A DNA stretch of 34,860 bases. Origin: an uncultured Alphaproteobacteria bacterium. Lineage in GTDB: Bacteria; Pseudomonadota; Alphaproteobacteria; Rhodobacterales; Rhodobacteraceae. A model generated the notes under the pieces. The model was given only the letters and a program-made list of their open reading frames with translations, made no database searches and had not been told where the DNA came from. The stretch lies in contig CACMAH010000014.1 of NCBI GenBank assembly GCA_902611605.1, positions 1 to 34,860 of the forward strand, in the 5' to 3' direction. The position numbers were made by a program, and so were the translations under genes. Shown here in pieces: positions 33,472 through 34,860 of this stretch (positions within the stretch are counted from its first letter, which is position 1; every line of letters begins with the position of its first letter).

Positions 33472-34533
33472 TTATGCTAATTCATACATACCATGTTTCG
33501 GTTGCCGAAGAATTCCATCACTAAGCATAGAGGAAAGGGCACGGGAGATTGTTTTATCGGAGAAACTATTGTTGCTCCTCTCGATTCCGTAGCAAATTAC
33601 AGATCGGCTAAAGGTCCCTTTTTTTAGTATTTCCATTATAAGGTCAATTAAAACTTGTTGTTTTGATTTTACTTCTACTGTTTCAACCTCTTTAACCTTA
33701 ATAGTTTCATTAATCTCAAGAGATAAAGATGATATTGGTTTTCCTTCATCATCAAAGCCAAGATTAAGACTGAGGTCATGTACCACCGCCTTTAAGTGCA
33801 AATCAGGAGCTGGTTCGTCATCCTTTGGGGGTTTCGCATCAAGTTTAAGAATAAAATGATCCCTCTTACCGTACCTAATAGCCAACCCTAAATCAGCAGC
33901 TCCTTCTAGGGAACTGTGCCCTCGTGCTCCACCATTTCCACTCTTGGCAGGATGATGAACAACTAGGATACTACATTTAAATTTCTCAATTAAGCGACTG
34001 CATATATCAACAAAGGCTGTCATTTCTTTCGATGAATTTTCGTCTCCTAAGAGACACCTGCTCAGTGTATCAATGACAATAAAATCTATAGTTTCAAGTC
34101 TCTCTTCTAACTTTTTCAACACAGAAAGGAGCTCGACTTGCTTGTTTCCATCAGCCAGGTTGATTGCTGAAGGAATGACTGAAAATTTCTCCTCAGGAAC
34201 TTTAATATCGTGAGCTTTTTGCCAAGCTGCAACGCGTTTTTGTATACCAGACTGACCCTCAGCTGCTACATAAACAACATTCCCCTTTTTTACTGGCTTT
34301 TCAAAAAAAGGTGTACCAGTTTGAATACAGCAGGCCATGTGAATAGCAACAAAAGTTTTCTTGCTAGAAGGTTCCGCTACTAAATACACCAAACCATTTT
34401 CTGGAATGACACGATGGATAAGGTAACTAGGTGGATCAAGGCGGCGCAACTCCCCCAAAGAGTAAATTGGTATCAAACCACATGATAATGGAGATATTAA
34501 CTCTTCTAGCTTATGACCTTCATCTAGTTTCAT
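33472..34533 (-). CDS. RepA/RecA-like AAA-family ATPase with C-terminal winged helix
   Basis: A 353-residue protein of the RepA/DnaB-like ATPase group found on plasmids, satellites and integrative elements. The core runs about residues 45-230: a P-loop position at 53-60 (AEPSSKKT), Walker B FIVID at 151-155, His193-His194 (VVHHPAKSG) and GARGHSSLEGAAD, a pattern of hexameric helicases. The P-loop lacks both normal glycines of GxxxxGKT, keeping only Lys59-Thr60. The C-terminus (about 290-353) looks like a winged helix (FSDKTISRALSSMLSDGILR). It is coupled to the excisionase-like gene by ATGA overlap. Probably a replication or helicase protein of a mobile element. Confidence 0.78.
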   Translation of the reverse strand: MKLDEGHKLEELISPLSCGLIPIYSLGELRRLDPPSYLIHRVIPENGLVYLVAEPSSKKTFVAIHMACCIQTGTPFFEKPVKKGNVVYVAAEGQSGIQKRVAAWQKAHDIKVPEEKFSVIPSAINLADGNKQVELLSVLKKLEERLETIDFIVIDTLSRCLLGDENSSKEMTAFVDICSRLIEKFKCSILVVHHPAKSGNGGARGHSSLEGAADLGLAIRYGKRDHFILKLDAKPPKDDEPAPDLHLKAVVHDLSLNLGFDDEGKPISSLSLEINETIKVKEVETVEVKSKQQVLIDLIMEILKKGTFSRSVICYGIERSNNSFSDKTISRALSSMLSDGILRQPKHGMYELA

Positions 34534-34721
34534 ATTTTAGGCTTCTGATTTTTTGTCTGCCCAACAATAAGAAATTTTTCCAGATGTTTTTGGTCATACC
34601 GAATAGAACCGCCAACACGATAATATTGTGGACCATAGCCGGTACTTCTCCACTGACGCAGTGTTTTGGGTTTCAATCGTAAATAGCGGGCTGCTTCAAC
34701 TTCTTTCATAAGATTGCTCAT
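34530..34721 (-). CDS. AlpA/excisionase-type helix-turn-helix protein
   Basis: A 63-residue winged-HTH protein of the MerR-like excisionase class. EVEAARYLRLKPKTLRQWRSTG is the HTH with a typical turn, and GGSIRYDQKHLEKFL the wing and final helix. AAGG lies about nine bases before the ATG at 34721. It overlaps the RepA-like gene by ATGA. Such proteins bind near attachment sites to direct excision, or act as regulators of small integrative elements. The pair, together with a probable integrase on the other strand, forms a usual element control module. Confidence 0.85.
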   Translation of the reverse strand: MSNLMKEVEAARYLRLKPKTLRQWRSTGYGPQYYRVGGSIRYDQKHLEKFLIVGQTKNQKPKI

Positions 34722-34815
34722 TCTATGTACCTTTTTAGACGTTTGTAGATACTTATAGAATTACATGGATAAGTTTGTATGGTCGTCCCTATCAATTAAT
34801 TTTTTTGATTTTTTT

Positions 34816-34860
34816 GTCACAACTGTGTCACAAGGAATTGACAAAAAGTGAGAAACCAAC
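34816..34860 (+). other. Leader and possible 5' end of a second integrase gene, cut by the window edge
   Basis: GTCACA at 34816-34821 and again at 34827-34832 (11-bp period) is followed by AAGGA, exactly as in front of the integrase at 16562. A TTG at 34838 opens a frame reading MTKSEKP up to the edge, but it is too close to AAGGA; a GTG at 34848 in another frame, or a start beyond the edge, is also possible. The position divergent from the excisionase-like gene supports an integrase, but only some 20 coding bases are visible. Confidence 0.35.

Overview
The window looks like a piece of an AT-rich alphaproteobacterial chromosome, probably from a marine, streamlined lineage. This is inferred from the close resemblance of malyl-CoA lyase and malate-CoA ligase to the Methylobacterium/Rhodobacterales forms, the low G+C of the left half, and the many ABC uptake systems. 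No rRNA or marker gene is present to fix the taxon.

Left part (about 0.15-16.2 kb). (a) Minus-strand operon uxuA-uxuB-kdgK (3741 to 147), joined by ATGA overlaps, converts mannonate/fructuronate to 2-keto-3-deoxygluconate and KDPG. (b) Divergent mcl (minus) and mtkA-mtkB (plus) turn malate into malyl-CoA and then glyoxylate plus acetyl-CoA. (c) A tightly packed minus-strand operon (15311 to 7509) carries a ribose/xylose-type sugar ABC transporter (binding protein, ATPase, permease), a gluconate-2-dehydrogenase subunit-3-like protein, a GMC flavoprotein, an aldehyde dehydrogenase and an enolase-superfamily sugar-acid enzyme. A FadR/GntR regulator with operator-like repeats at its own promoter lies upstream.

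Junction (about 16.4-17.9 kb). A defective tRNA-Phe(GAA), whose 5' acceptor strand no longer pairs, abuts a tyrosine integrase. Next comes a frameshifted 3' remnant of a second kdgK. This looks like one end of an integrated element. G+C in hand-counted lines is clearly higher to the right of it.

Middle-right part (17.9-31.9 kb). All genes are on the minus strand: a PhyH dioxygenase, a complete branched-chain-amino-acid-type ABC transporter (livG, M, K, H, F), and a catabolic set that mixes one turn of acyl-CoA beta-oxidation without a thiolase (CoA-transferase, acyl-CoA dehydrogenase, MaoC hydratase, SDR) with sugar or polyol-type enzymes (Gfo/Idh/MocA, two xylose-isomerase-like TIM barrels, a 3-hydroxyisobutyrate-dehydrogenase-like protein). 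I know of no described pathway with exactly this set, and it is the best candidate here for something new.

Right end (32.1-34.86 kb). Remains of mobile DNA: a broken orphan type I specificity gene (hsdS), an array of TGGTCA repeats around a 10-bp hairpin, a RepA/RecA-like ATPase coupled to an AlpA/excisionase-type HTH gene, and at the edge a leader matching that of the 16.5-kb integrase, suggesting a second integrase gene starts there.
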